Source: Venatoribacter pacificus
GTDB lineage: Bacteria; Pseudomonadota; Gammaproteobacteria; Pseudomonadales; Oceanobacteraceae
Direction of reading: 5' to 3'
NCBI RefSeq assembly: GCF_025318105.1
Contig: NZ_JAOANI010000015.1
Span: forward strand, 434,001 to 498,000
DNA length: 64,000 nt
Under the pieces are notes generated by a model, which was given only the letters and a program-made list of their open reading frames with translations, did no database searches and was not told where the DNA came from. Positions 45,367-54,100 of the stretch are shown here, one piece after another. Numbering within the stretch: the stretch's first letter is position 1; each line of letters opens with the position of its first letter. Made by a program: the position numbers and the translations under genes.

Positions 45367-47439
45367 ATGACCACTTCACCGGACTCTGTCCGCAAGCAAC
45401 AACCATCGCCGCTGGCCGAACATAAGGCGGTGCAATCGACCGTGCTGCTGCCGGTGTTTATTCCTACGGTTCTTATTGCCGCGTTGCTGATCATCGGCAC
45501 CATCGCCAATCCGCAACTGGCCGGTGAGGTGTTCAGCAGCGCACTGAGCTGGATCACCAGCACCTTTGGTTGGTTTTACATGCTGGCGGTGGCGATTTTT
45601 CTGCTGTTTATCGTCGGGGTGGCGATATCCGGCTGGGGCAATATCCGCCTCGGGCCCGACCATGCCGAGCCGGAATACAGCTTTCCGGCCTGGTTCGCGA
45701 TGTTGTTTTCGGCGGGCTACGGCATTGCGCTGTTGTTTTTTGGCGTGGCTGAACCGGTGCTGCATTATTCACAACCGCCGATGGGCGCGGCCGAAACCAT
45801 TCCGGCGGCGCGCCAGGCGATGCAGATTGCGTATTTCCACTGGGGTGTTCATATCTGGGCGATATACGGTCTGGTTGGGTTGGTGCTGGCCTATTTTGCG
45901 TTTCGTCATGGCCTGCCGTTGTCGATCCGTTCGGCGTTGTATCCGTTAATTGGCGAGCGCATTTATGGGCCGCTGGGACATACCGTGGATGTGTTTGCGA
46001 TTCTCGGCACGTTGTTTGGTCTGGCGACCACACTGGGGTTATCGGTGGCGCAGATTAATGCCGGCATTCACTACCTCTGGCCGGCGGTGCCGGTTAGTAC
46101 CACGGTACAGGTGATTGCGATCTTCACCATCACGCTGGCGGCGACGGCCTCGGTGGTAGCGGGGATGGATAAAGGCATTAAAAACCTGTCGATGCTGAAT
46201 ATGACGCTGGCCATCTTCCTGATGGTGGTGGTGTTTTTCATTGGCCCGAGCATTCATATTCTGGAAACCTTTCTGCAGAACACCGGCGATTATCTGAGCG
46301 GACTGGTGGCGCGTACCTTCAATCTGCAGGCTTATTCGCGCAGTGACTGGATTGGCAACTGGACGCTGTTTATTTTCGGCTGGACCATCGCCTGGGCACC
46401 GTTTGTGGGTTTGTTTATTGCCAAAATCAGTCGTGGCCGCACCATCCGGCAGTTTGTCTTTGGCGTACTGGCGGTACCGACGTTGTTTACCTTTCTCTGG
46501 TTTTCGATTTTTGGCGATACTGCGCTGTATCTGATTATGAATGAAGGCCTCAATACCCTGATTGCCGATGTGCAGGCTGACCACGCCGTGGCGCTGTTTC
46601 AGCTCTATGATCACTTACCCTGGTCGTCGTTCTTATCGCTGATTACGGTGTGTCTGATCATTACCTTCTTTGTAACTTCATCGGATTCCGGCTCATTGGT
46701 AGTCGATTCCCTCGCCTCTGGCGGGGCGCTGGAAACTCCGCTGTGGCAGCGCATCTTCTGGGCTTTTCTGGAAGGAACCATCGCCGCCGTCTTGCTGTTG
46801 GCCGGTGGCCTGAGTGCGCTGCAAACCATGACCATCGCCAGTGCGCTGCCGTTTGCCGTCATCATGTTGCTGGCCGTGTTGGGATTGTGGCGGGCGTTAG
46901 TGATTGAAGGGCACCGTGCTTCGAGCCTGAACTCAAGCGCGTCCACCCGCCCGCATCAGCAGCAGAGCCAGTGGCGTCGGCGTCTGGCGGGTCTGGTGGA
47001 TTTCCCGGATGCCACACGCGTTGATGGCTTTATTGCCACCACCGCAGTACCGGCGCTGGAGCAGGTCTGCAAAGAGCTGGCGCAGCACGGCTGGCAGGCT
47101 GAGGTTGGGCACGATACCGCGCAGGCCAGAGTCTGGTTGCAGGTGCAGGGCGGTGACGAGGTGGACTTTATCTACGATATCCGCCGCACACTGCAGCCTT
47201 TACCGGCGTATAAAACCCCGGCAGCCGGTGAGCAGTTTGCCCGTGCGGAGGTGTATCTGCGCCGCGGCAGTCAGGGTTATGACCTGTATGGCTGTGATCA
47301 GCAGGAGGTCATCCGTGATTTGCTTGATCAGTTTGAGAATTATCTGAACTTCCTGCACATCACCCCCGGGCACCTGCCCTGGGAGACGGCGGGTTACGAT
47401 GAGCTCAGCACCAGCACGGAGGCCGTTCAGAGTAAGTGA
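45367..47439 (+). CDS. BCCT-family transporter (BetT-like, choline/betaine type)
   Basis: 690 residues, 12 transmembrane helices between about 30 and 520. Family motifs GWGNIRLGPDHAEPEYSF, the substrate-site stretch FGWTIAWAPFVGLFIAKISRGRT and SSDSGSLVVDSLASGG. The long C-terminal cytoplasmic domain (about 530-690) matches the osmosensing tail of BetT-type choline carriers. It gives osmoprotectant uptake by sodium or proton symport, fitting a marine host. Its 3' end overlaps the convergent kinase gene by 13 bases. Inserted relative to the Pseudomonas order. Confidence 0.9.
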   Translation: MTTSPDSVRKQQPSPLAEHKAVQSTVLLPVFIPTVLIAALLIIGTIANPQLAGEVFSSALSWITSTFGWFYMLAVAIFLLFIVGVAISGWGNIRLGPDHAEPEYSFPAWFAMLFSAGYGIALLFFGVAEPVLHYSQPPMGAAETIPAARQAMQIAYFHWGVHIWAIYGLVGLVLAYFAFRHGLPLSIRSALYPLIGERIYGPLGHTVDVFAILGTLFGLATTLGLSVAQINAGIHYLWPAVPVSTTVQVIAIFTITLAATASVVAGMDKGIKNLSMLNMTLAIFLMVVVFFIGPSIHILETFLQNTGDYLSGLVARTFNLQAYSRSDWIGNWTLFIFGWTIAWAPFVGLFIAKISRGRTIRQFVFGVLAVPTLFTFLWFSIFGDTALYLIMNEGLNTLIADVQADHAVALFQLYDHLPWSSFLSLITVCLIITFFVTSSDSGSLVVDSLASGGALETPLWQRIFWAFLEGTIAAVLLLAGGLSALQTMTIASALPFAVIMLLAVLGLWRALVIEGHRASSLNSSASTRPHQQQSQWRRRLAGLVDFPDATRVDGFIATTAVPALEQVCKELAQHGWQAEVGHDTAQARVWLQVQGGDEVDFIYDIRRTLQPLPAYKTPAAGEQFARAEVYLRRGSQGYDLYGCDQQEVIRDLLDQFENYLNFLHITPGHLPWETAGYDELSTSTEAVQSK

Positions 47440-48059
47440 ACGCTGACCGACGCACCGCCTTCCTTGCGGTTGGCGATGCGTATGCTGCCGTGTTCTTCGC
47501 CTTGTTTGTGGTGGCTGGCAATCAGTTCAACAAAGAACAGGCCGAGGCCTGAACCTTCGTTTTTGGTGGTGTCTTTTTCACCGGCAAGCACAGCTTCATC
47601 AAAGCCGTGGCCATTATCGTCGACGCAGATGGTGAGGCCATTACTGTCGTCGGCGGTCAGGCGGATTTGTGTGGCACCGGCCTGAGCGCTGTTGGTGATT
47701 AAGGTAATTAGCGCCAGATGAATCAGGGTTTCGTTATAAAAGCCCTGGCAGTCTTCACCGATATCGTTGGAGAAACGGATACCCGGATATTGCAGGCTGG
47801 TGGCTTCAATGGCATCGGCGGCGGTGTCGCGTGGCCAGGCATCGTCCATCGGGAAATGGGATTTTTGTTCGAGACGAAATAAGGTCACCATTTGCATGGT
47901 GTCGTTTTTCAGGCGATTGGTGCGCTGCAGAATCGGTTCAAGGTGCGTGTGATAGCGCTTGGGAATGCGCGCCAGTGCTTCCTGCTCGTAGTCGAGCAGT
48001 GCCTGCAGCTGATTTTTCAGATCGTGTACGACAGCACCGACCAGATGTTCAAATTTCAT
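47427..48059 (-). CDS. Minimal cytoplasmic histidine kinase
   Basis: 210 residues: a short dimerisation helix with H12 in VVHDLKNQLQ, and an ATPase domain with LITNSAQAG (N box), DDNGHGFD (G1) and GSGLGLFFV (G2). No sensor domain and no membrane segment. It begins 17 bases after the response regulator-TPR gene on the same strand, so the two form one system; input must come from a partner protein. Confidence 0.88.
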   Translation of the reverse strand: MKFEHLVGAVVHDLKNQLQALLDYEQEALARIPKRYHTHLEPILQRTNRLKNDTMQMVTLFRLEQKSHFPMDDAWPRDTAADAIEATSLQYPGIRFSNDIGEDCQGFYNETLIHLALITLITNSAQAGATQIRLTADDSNGLTICVDDNGHGFDEAVLAGEKDTTKNEGSGLGLFFVELIASHHKQGEEHGSIRIANRKEGGASVSVHLL

Positions 48060-48075
48060 GGAAACTTCCTGTGCC

Positions 48076-49728
48076 CTAAAGACCTGCGGCCCGTTTCAGG
48101 CGCATAAACGTGCCCTTCAGACGCTCGTAGCGTTCATAACGTTCATCGTTACTGCCAATTTTGCCAATACGCTGGAAATAACGGTAGCAATCTTTCAGCT
48201 GACCGATGTCTACCTGGGTATTTTCGATCAGGCTGATTTTGGCCTGGATAGCATTCAGCAGCACGCTGACGCCCGCTTCTTCATAAGAGGCGGCTTCATC
48301 GAAGGCGGCGATGGCTTCGTTAAATTCACTTTTTTCATAGTGGCTCACGCCACGGGCATTGAGGGCTGTAGTGTGATCACGGATGACCATTTGGTTGAGG
48401 CTTTCTTCCAGCGCCTGCAACTGGTTGAGTTCGTGACTGCCCATTCCCTGCTGCTGCAGTTTGCGTATCAGTTGCTTGGCTTTCACGTGCTGACCGGTGT
48501 CGATGTAGGCTTCGGTCATTTGCAGTTGCTGTTCATCGCTGGGATTTTTCATACGCTGCAGAATCTCTTCGGCACGCTGGGCTGAAGCGCGCGCTTTATC
48601 TTCTTCATTCAGCGCGTTGTAGGTTTTGCCTTCAATGATGCTGGTCTCGAACATGATGCTGTCCTGACCGGCGTAGTCCTGGCGCAACTCATCAATGGCC
48701 TTAAAGGCTTTTTCGACCCGTGCGCGCTGCTCGCGGCTTTGTTCGCCGGGTTTTAATTCGTGGCGCACGGTATGGGCAAACTGCAGATAGTTTCTGGAGT
48801 TTTTATAGCAGGAGTGACGACCGAGTTTGATGGCTTGTTCAAAGGCGGCTTCCGCTACCGGAAAATCGCCGTTGCTGTACGCCAGTTTGCCCAGCTCCAT
48901 TTGGCGCAGCACGGCTTTGGGGGAAATTTCTACCGCCTTCTCCAATTGTTTCTGCGCGCCTTTGGCATCACCCAGACTGAGCAGAATCGTGGCGGTCCAG
49001 TCATAACACTGCACATACATAGGGTGAGCCGTCAGCGTTTGTTTGAGCAGCGCCAGGGCGCTGCGCGAATCACCGAGAAAATGCATGCAGATGGCCTGGC
49101 CAAGGCGCGCCCAGGATACCGAGCGCTTGTTCAGCAGCTCGGAATACACTTTGATGGCTTCGTTATAGCGCTTCTGGCGGATGTAGAGTTTGCCGAGAAT
49201 GCGGGTAACAGGAATCAGCAGCTTAGGATTGTTGTCGAGCACGGCGTTGGCCAGATCTATGGCGCGATCGTTTTCACCCAGATCAATGGCAGTATCGACT
49301 TCCAGTAACTCCAGCTTGGTGGTGAGGATGCGGGTCAGGCGTTCACGCAGCATATTCAGGGTAAAGGGCTTGGTGATGTAATTGTCGGGCTCATATTCGA
49401 GCGCGCCCATGACCATTTCTACGGCATTTTCACCGGTAACCAGAATAAACAACGCGGTTGAACGCAGGCGGTTGCAGTAGCGCGCTTCTTCCAGAATCTG
49501 CTGGCCGTCTTTGCCTTTGCCGAGGTTGTAGTCGGACAGCACGATGTCGTATTCGCGCTCCATGATAAATTCCATGGCTTCACGGCCGTCAGTGGCGGTA
49601 TCTATTTGCGTCGCGCCAAGGATGGTAATCATCTTTTTCAGTGCGCTGCGGGCTTCTACCAGATCATCTACAACGAGGATGCGTTTTTCTTTGAGGGCGA
49701 GTTCAAGATTAATCATATGAGCGGTCAT
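48076..49728 (-). CDS. Response regulator receiver fused to TPR repeats
   Basis: 550 residues. Receiver domain about 15-135 (VVDDLVEARSALKKM, phospho-acceptor D66 in VLSDYNLGKGKDG, KPF near 120), then about 400 residues of tetratricopeptide repeats. There is no DNA-binding domain; output is therefore likely protein-protein. Similar receiver-TPR proteins occur next to motility or chemotaxis genes in marine gammaproteobacteria. MINLELALKEKRIL at 49716 is an alternative start; neither site has a strong Shine-Dalgarno. Confidence 0.88.
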   Translation of the reverse strand: MTAHMINLELALKEKRILVVDDLVEARSALKKMITILGATQIDTATDGREAMEFIMEREYDIVLSDYNLGKGKDGQQILEEARYCNRLRSTALFILVTGENAVEMVMGALEYEPDNYITKPFTLNMLRERLTRILTTKLELLEVDTAIDLGENDRAIDLANAVLDNNPKLLIPVTRILGKLYIRQKRYNEAIKVYSELLNKRSVSWARLGQAICMHFLGDSRSALALLKQTLTAHPMYVQCYDWTATILLSLGDAKGAQKQLEKAVEISPKAVLRQMELGKLAYSNGDFPVAEAAFEQAIKLGRHSCYKNSRNYLQFAHTVRHELKPGEQSREQRARVEKAFKAIDELRQDYAGQDSIMFETSIIEGKTYNALNEEDKARASAQRAEEILQRMKNPSDEQQLQMTEAYIDTGQHVKAKQLIRKLQQQGMGSHELNQLQALEESLNQMVIRDHTTALNARGVSHYEKSEFNEAIAAFDEAASYEEAGVSVLLNAIQAKISLIENTQVDIGQLKDCYRYFQRIGKIGSNDERYERYERLKGTFMRLKRAAGL

Positions 49729-49818
49729 TTACGTGATGTTCTGAGTCTAGCAGAGCAACCGATGGATGCTGTTGCCGGGCCTATGTTTGTTGTCTCTGCG
49801 TCGTCTCAGTTGTGCCTG

Positions 49819-49845
49819 TTGCATGAGACAGGCTGCAGGTACACT
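49819..49845 (+). promoter_or_regulatory. Promoter-like element before the first LpxL-like gene
   Basis: TTGCAT, 15-base spacer, TACACT; the same pair with a 16-base spacer (50852-50879) precedes the second copy, showing that the leader was duplicated with the gene. Confidence 0.5.
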
Positions 49846-49867
49846 TCAGGCTCTGCAGAGGAGTTGC

Positions 49868-50776
49868 ATGTTGAAATCTCTTTTAGGCTACATACTGATC
49901 GGACTGATTAAGTTAGTAGGACTGACACCGTTAAAGACGGCGCAAAAGCTGGGGCGGGGTATCGGCTGGCTGCTCTGGTTTTTCCGCAGTCGTGCCCGAG
50001 AGGTGACGCGGGTAAACCTCAGGCTCTGTTATCCGGACATGGCACCTGAGCAGTGTGATCAGCTGGCGCGTGATGCTTTGCTGCACAGCGGTATGACAGC
50101 GGCAGAGATGGGGCCTTTCTGGGGTTACAGTCAGCAGGAAGGCCTGAAACTGCTGAACAAGGTTCACGGTGGTGAGCTGCTGGACAGGGCGCTTGCGGAT
50201 GAACAGGGTGTGTTGCTGCTGATTCCGCACCAGGGAAATTGGGAGCTGACGAACAACTTCATCTCGGGCCAGACCCCGGTAACCTTTATGTACCGGCCGC
50301 TGAAGAATCAGGTATTTAATGACTGGATGGTGAAGCGGCGGGAGATGCTGGGCTGCAATCTGGTTCCGACTACCGGGGCCGGAGTAAAAACGCTTTTTGA
50401 CGTATTGCAGTCTGGTGGGGTCGTGGGCTTTTTACCCGATCAGGAACCCAAGCGCCGCAGCGGCGTGTTTGTGCCTTTTATGTCAGTGCCGGCACTGACG
50501 CCCAAATTGCCCGGTGAGCTGCTGAGAAAAACCGGCGCGATTGCCCTGATGCTGTGCGTTGTCCGGCTGCCTGAGTCGCAAGGCTTTGATATCCATATTT
50601 CTGAGCCCCCTTCAGATATTTACGCGGACGATCCCGAAGTGTCGGCAACGGCCATGAACCTGGCAATTGAGCGCTGTATCGCGCTGTGCCCTGAGCAGTA
50701 TCAGTGGGAATACAAGCGCTTTAAGCATCGTCCCGAGCATGCGCTGAACCCTTACGCCAAAGCCGGGGTTCCCTGA
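49868..50776 (+). CDS. LpxL/HtrB-family lipid A acyltransferase, copy 1
   Basis: 302 residues. One N-terminal membrane helix and the acyltransferase motif PHQGNWE (HX4E), then PLKNQVFNDWMVKRREMLG and GFLPDQEPKRRSGVFVPFM. Adds secondary acyl chains to lipid A or a related acceptor. ATG at 49868 has GAGGAG five bases upstream; an extension to 49766 was rejected. Sits beside a close paralogue, and an LpxL-like gene holds the equivalent place in Pseudomonas (PA0011). Confidence 0.88.
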   Translation: MLKSLLGYILIGLIKLVGLTPLKTAQKLGRGIGWLLWFFRSRAREVTRVNLRLCYPDMAPEQCDQLARDALLHSGMTAAEMGPFWGYSQQEGLKLLNKVHGGELLDRALADEQGVLLLIPHQGNWELTNNFISGQTPVTFMYRPLKNQVFNDWMVKRREMLGCNLVPTTGAGVKTLFDVLQSGGVVGFLPDQEPKRRSGVFVPFMSVPALTPKLPGELLRKTGAIALMLCVVRLPESQGFDIHISEPPSDIYADDPEVSATAMNLAIERCIALCPEQYQWEYKRFKHRPEHALNPYAKAGVP

Positions 50777-50851
50777 TTCCGCAGCGCTAGCCGGGCTTTG
50801 CCTGGCCATATTATTAATCTTTAAGAACAGTTCTGATCCTGTGCCGGTCTG

Positions 50852-50879
50852 TTGCATGAAATGTGGTAACCGGTACACT
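50852..50879 (+). promoter_or_regulatory. Promoter-like element before the second LpxL-like gene
   Basis: TTGCAT (50852-50857) and TACACT (50874-50879) with a 16-base spacer, 25 bases before the GTG start, matching the element before copy 1. Confidence 0.5.
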
Positions 50880-50904
50880 GCGACTCCCGCACAGGAGTCG
50901 TATT

Positions 50905-51810
50905 GTGAAATCGATTATTGGTTATCTGGCGATAGGGCTGATCAAGCTGCTGTCCCTTACTTCTCTCTCTCTGGCACAAAAAGTTGGCCGTGGTCTGGGC
51001 TGGCTGTTATTGAAACGCCGTACCCGCGCCCGTGAAGTGGCCCGTCTCAATCTGTCCCTCTGTTATCCACAGCTGAGCGAAGCAGAACGCGAAGATCTGC
51101 TGGCTGAAACGCTGGCAGAAAACGGCAAGATTCTCGCCGAAATGGGGCCGATGTGGGGCTACGCGCCCGAGCGGGCAGCAGGCCTGATCCGCAATGTTAT
51201 TGGCGAAGATGTGCTTGATGAAGCGATCGCTGATCCCCGTGGCCTGATTCTGCTGGCGCCGCATCTGGGCAACTGGGAAATCATCAACAACTACATCTCC
51301 ACTAAATGTCCGATCACCATCATGTATCGTCCGGCCAAAATACCGGTATTCAATAACTGGATGGTTGCCCGCCGTGAAGCGGTGGGTTGTAAGCTGGTGC
51401 CGACCACCCGGGCCGGTGTAAAAGGGTTATTTGATGTGCTCAATGACGGTGGAATGATCGGCTTTCTGCCGGATCAGGAGCCGCAAAAGAAAAGCGGCGT
51501 GTTCGCGCCTTTTATGGGCATAGAAACCCTGACGCCGAAATTACCGCATGACATGCTGAAAAAAACCGGTGCCATAGCCATTTACGGTTTTGCCAAGCGC
51601 CTGCCCAATGCCGAAGGTTTTGATATTTATTTCATCCGTGCAGATGACGATCTGTACGCTGACGATGTACGTGTGTCGGCTACGTCAATGAACCGCAGCA
51701 TTGAAGAGTGTGTTTCGCTCTGTCCGGCGCAATACCAGTGGACCTATAAGCGTTTTAACCGCTTCCCTGAAGGCGGGCCGACGCGCTACCGGATTGCGAA
51801 TATCCCATAA
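50905..51810 (+). CDS. LpxL/HtrB-family lipid A acyltransferase, copy 2
   Basis: 301 residues, GTG start with AGGAG upstream. Same architecture as copy 1 (PHLGNWE, GFLPDQEPQKKSGVFAPFMG) and obviously paralogous along its whole length, with differences concentrated in the C-terminal third. Tandem LpxL paralogues often give two acylation steps or chain-length choices (compare LpxL/LpxM); which is which cannot be told. Confidence 0.88.
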   Translation: MKSIIGYLAIGLIKLLSLTSLSLAQKVGRGLGWLLLKRRTRAREVARLNLSLCYPQLSEAEREDLLAETLAENGKILAEMGPMWGYAPERAAGLIRNVIGEDVLDEAIADPRGLILLAPHLGNWEIINNYISTKCPITIMYRPAKIPVFNNWMVARREAVGCKLVPTTRAGVKGLFDVLNDGGMIGFLPDQEPQKKSGVFAPFMGIETLTPKLPHDMLKKTGAIAIYGFAKRLPNAEGFDIYFIRADDDLYADDVRVSATSMNRSIEECVSLCPAQYQWTYKRFNRFPEGGPTRYRIANIP

Positions 51811-51855
51811 GGTGTCTGAATTATGTAGCGGGCTCTGGTCTGAAGCGTACAGGCG

Positions 51856-52050
51856 CTATTGATTGCTGTCGTCTTTATCCTGCGGATGGGATGCTTTGGT
51901 GAATCGTCGCAGCAGATGCATCTGTTCACCAAAACGGCGGCAGCCAGAGCAGATAAGGGTGTGAACTTTCAGCTCGGCCTGCTCTTTAAGGCTGAGCGGG
52001 CGCTCCTGGGCTTCAGACATCAGGCGTGTGGCCTGCTGACAATTCATCAT
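51856..52050 (-). CDS. Zinc-finger anti-sigma-type protein (zf-HC2)
   Basis: 64 residues, MMNCQQATRLMSEAQERPLSL then a C-X2-C-type centre (HTLICSGC) and a charged tail. This is the short zf-HC2 pattern (Cys-X-rich, His) of anti-sigma factors. It overlaps the sigma-factor stop by four bases (ATGA), so the pair is co-translated. It lacks a membrane helix, so it would act in the cytoplasm as a zinc/redox-sensing inhibitor. Confidence 0.8.
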   Translation of the reverse strand: MMNCQQATRLMSEAQERPLSLKEQAELKVHTLICSGCRRFGEQMHLLRRFTKASHPQDKDDSNQ

Positions 52051-52637
52051 GCGTTTTCCCCTGCACCAAACCAGTGATCTTCCAGACATTCGCGCAGCCG
52101 CAGCCGCGCGCGGTACAGCAGCACATGCAGGTTGCTTGTTGTCAGTTCCAGTGCCGCACAGATTTCCTGGCTGTCCAGTTCGATAAATTCCCGCATCATA
52201 AATACCCGTGCCTGTTCTGCCGGGACCGCATCAAGACAGCGGTCGAAGACGCGCCAGAAGTGTTCATCGTGCACCAGTTGCTCTGGTGCATCCCAGCGCT
52301 GCGGACGCTCATTTTTATGCCAGTGTCCGCGCTCATCAAACAGTTGGTCGTCGGCCAGGCTGCAATCCTTACAGTCGTCGATATCGGTCATTTGTGGTTG
52401 GCGGTAACGGCCTCGCAGGGCGTCTGCAATTTTGTTTTTCAAAATGGCAAACACCCAGGTTTTAAGACTGGCGGAGCGGTTGAAGGCGGCGGCATTTTTC
52501 AGTGCGCCGGCCAGTGCTTCCTGCACCACATCTTCGGCCTGTTGTTCGTCGCTGAGTTGCAGGCGGGCGAAGCTGAGCATCTGCTGGCGCAGTTCGGTCA
52601 GCTCTTCGTTATCAGCAAAAGGCCGGGGATTATTCAT
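52047..52637 (-). CDS. ECF-type RNA polymerase sigma factor
   Basis: 196 residues. Region 2 (about 15-85; LSFARLQLSDEQQAEDVVQEALAG, FNRSASLKTWVFAILKNKIAD) and region 4 (about 130-190; LDSQEICAALELTTSNLHVLLYRARLRLRECL). The start MNNPRPFADNEEL at 52637 lies two bases after the trkH stop; longer frames within trkH were rejected. Forms an operon with its zinc-finger partner downstream of trkAH. Its regulon is unknown. Confidence 0.88.
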   Translation of the reverse strand: MNNPRPFADNEELTELRQQMLSFARLQLSDEQQAEDVVQEALAGALKNAAAFNRSASLKTWVFAILKNKIADALRGRYRQPQMTDIDDCKDCSLADDQLFDERGHWHKNERPQRWDAPEQLVHDEHFWRVFDRCLDAVPAEQARVFMMREFIELDSQEICAALELTTSNLHVLLYRARLRLRECLEDHWFGAGENA

Positions 52638-52639
52638 GC

Positions 52640-54088
52640 TCAGCTGCGCCAGAACGTCGGGCTGAGCAGTACCAGTAAGGTGAAAATTTCCAGACGGCCA
52701 AGCAGCATGGTCAGTGCCAGCAGCCATTTCGCGGTGTCGGAAATATTGCCGTAATGGGCGGCGACATCGCCGAGACCAGGGCCGAGGTTATTGAGGCAGG
52801 AACCCACTGCAGAGAAGGCGGTTACCTGATCAAGGCCGGTGGCCATCAGCGCAAGCATCATCACCATAAAAGTGACGATATAGACGGCGAAAAATCCCCA
52901 TACAGCATCCAGAATCCGGTCGGGTACGGCACGGCGGCCGAGCTTAATGGGCATCATGGCATTGGGATGAATCAAACGGCGGATTTCGCGCACGCCCTGT
53001 TTGTAGATCAGCAGCACGCGGATGACTTTCATACCGCCGCCGGTCGAACCGGTGCAGCCACCGATAAAGGCCATCATAAACAGCAATACCGGCAGAAAGA
53101 CTGGCCAGCCGGCAAAGTCGGCGGTGCCGAAGCCTGCGGTGGTGGCGATGGACACCAGTTCAAAGACACCGAAACGGATGGCTTCCGGCAGTGCGTAGGT
53201 GTTGGTCAGCCACAGCGCCGAAATGGTCAGCAGGGCACCGCCAGTCATTACCAGCAGGAAGAAGCGTACTTCCGAGTCCTGCCAGTAATGGCTGAGTGTA
53301 CGGTTGCGCCAGGCGAAAAAATGCAGAGAGTAATTGATGGCCGCAGTCAGCATAAAAAACACGCAGATGCCTTCAATCAGAGCGCTGTCGAAATGGCCGA
53401 TGGAGGCGTCATAGGTTGAGAAACCACCAATGCCTACGGTGGCAAAACTGTGGGTAATGGCATCAAAGCCACTCATGCCGGCAAACCAGTAAGCCAGCGC
53501 GCAGCTGATGGTTAAGAAGGCGTACACGTACCACAGGGCTTTGGCGGTTTCGGCAATGCGCGGGGTCAGTTTGGAGTCTTTCAGCGGGCCGGGCATTTCC
53601 GCGCGGTAGAGCTGCATGCCACCAATCCCCAGCATCGGCAGAATGGCGACCGCCAGTACGATAATCCCCATGCCGCCCAGCCATTGCAGCTGCTGGCGAT
53701 ACCAGAGAATGGATTTTGGCAGGTATTCGAGGCCGGTCATCACTGTTGCACCAGTGGTGGTCCAGCCGGACAACGATTCAAAGAACGCGTCGGCAAAACT
53801 CAGGCCCGGCTGTTCGGCAATCATAAACGGCAGCGTACCGGCCAGCCCTAACGTCAGCCAGAACAATGCGGCAATCAGGAAGCCGTCGCGGGTGCGCAGG
53901 TCGTTATTGGCATTTTTAACCGGTAACCAGGACACAAAACCCAGGCCAAAGGTCAGCACCAGGGCGATGACGAAGGCTTCGGTGGCACCGTCGTTGAACC
54001 ACATCGACACCAGAATCGGTGGCAGCATGGTCATGCTGAACAGCATGAGAAAAATACCAAGAATGCGTGCAATAACCGCAAAGTGCAT
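52640..54088 (-). CDS. trkH: Trk potassium uptake protein TrkH
   Basis: 482 residues with about 10 transmembrane helices and the repeated selectivity-filter motifs (TTGATVMTG, TVGIGGFSTYD, TAGFGTADF, NNLGPGLGDV). Forms the K+ translocating channel/dimer, gated by TrkA. It follows trkA by 12 bases and is followed by the sigma factor gene. Confidence 0.96.
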   Translation of the reverse strand: MHFAVIARILGIFLMLFSMTMLPPILVSMWFNDGATEAFVIALVLTFGLGFVSWLPVKNANNDLRTRDGFLIAALFWLTLGLAGTLPFMIAEQPGLSFADAFFESLSGWTTTGATVMTGLEYLPKSILWYRQQLQWLGGMGIIVLAVAILPMLGIGGMQLYRAEMPGPLKDSKLTPRIAETAKALWYVYAFLTISCALAYWFAGMSGFDAITHSFATVGIGGFSTYDASIGHFDSALIEGICVFFMLTAAINYSLHFFAWRNRTLSHYWQDSEVRFFLLVMTGGALLTISALWLTNTYALPEAIRFGVFELVSIATTAGFGTADFAGWPVFLPVLLFMMAFIGGCTGSTGGGMKVIRVLLIYKQGVREIRRLIHPNAMMPIKLGRRAVPDRILDAVWGFFAVYIVTFMVMMLALMATGLDQVTAFSAVGSCLNNLGPGLGDVAAHYGNISDTAKWLLALTMLLGRLEIFTLLVLLSPTFWRS

Positions 54089-54100
54089 GGACTGCTCCGC

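Noticed and set aside
52640..52727. Longer sigma-factor frame starting at 52727
   Set aside because: The extension lies inside trkH; the ATG at 52637 directly after the trkH stop gives a normal ECF N-terminus.
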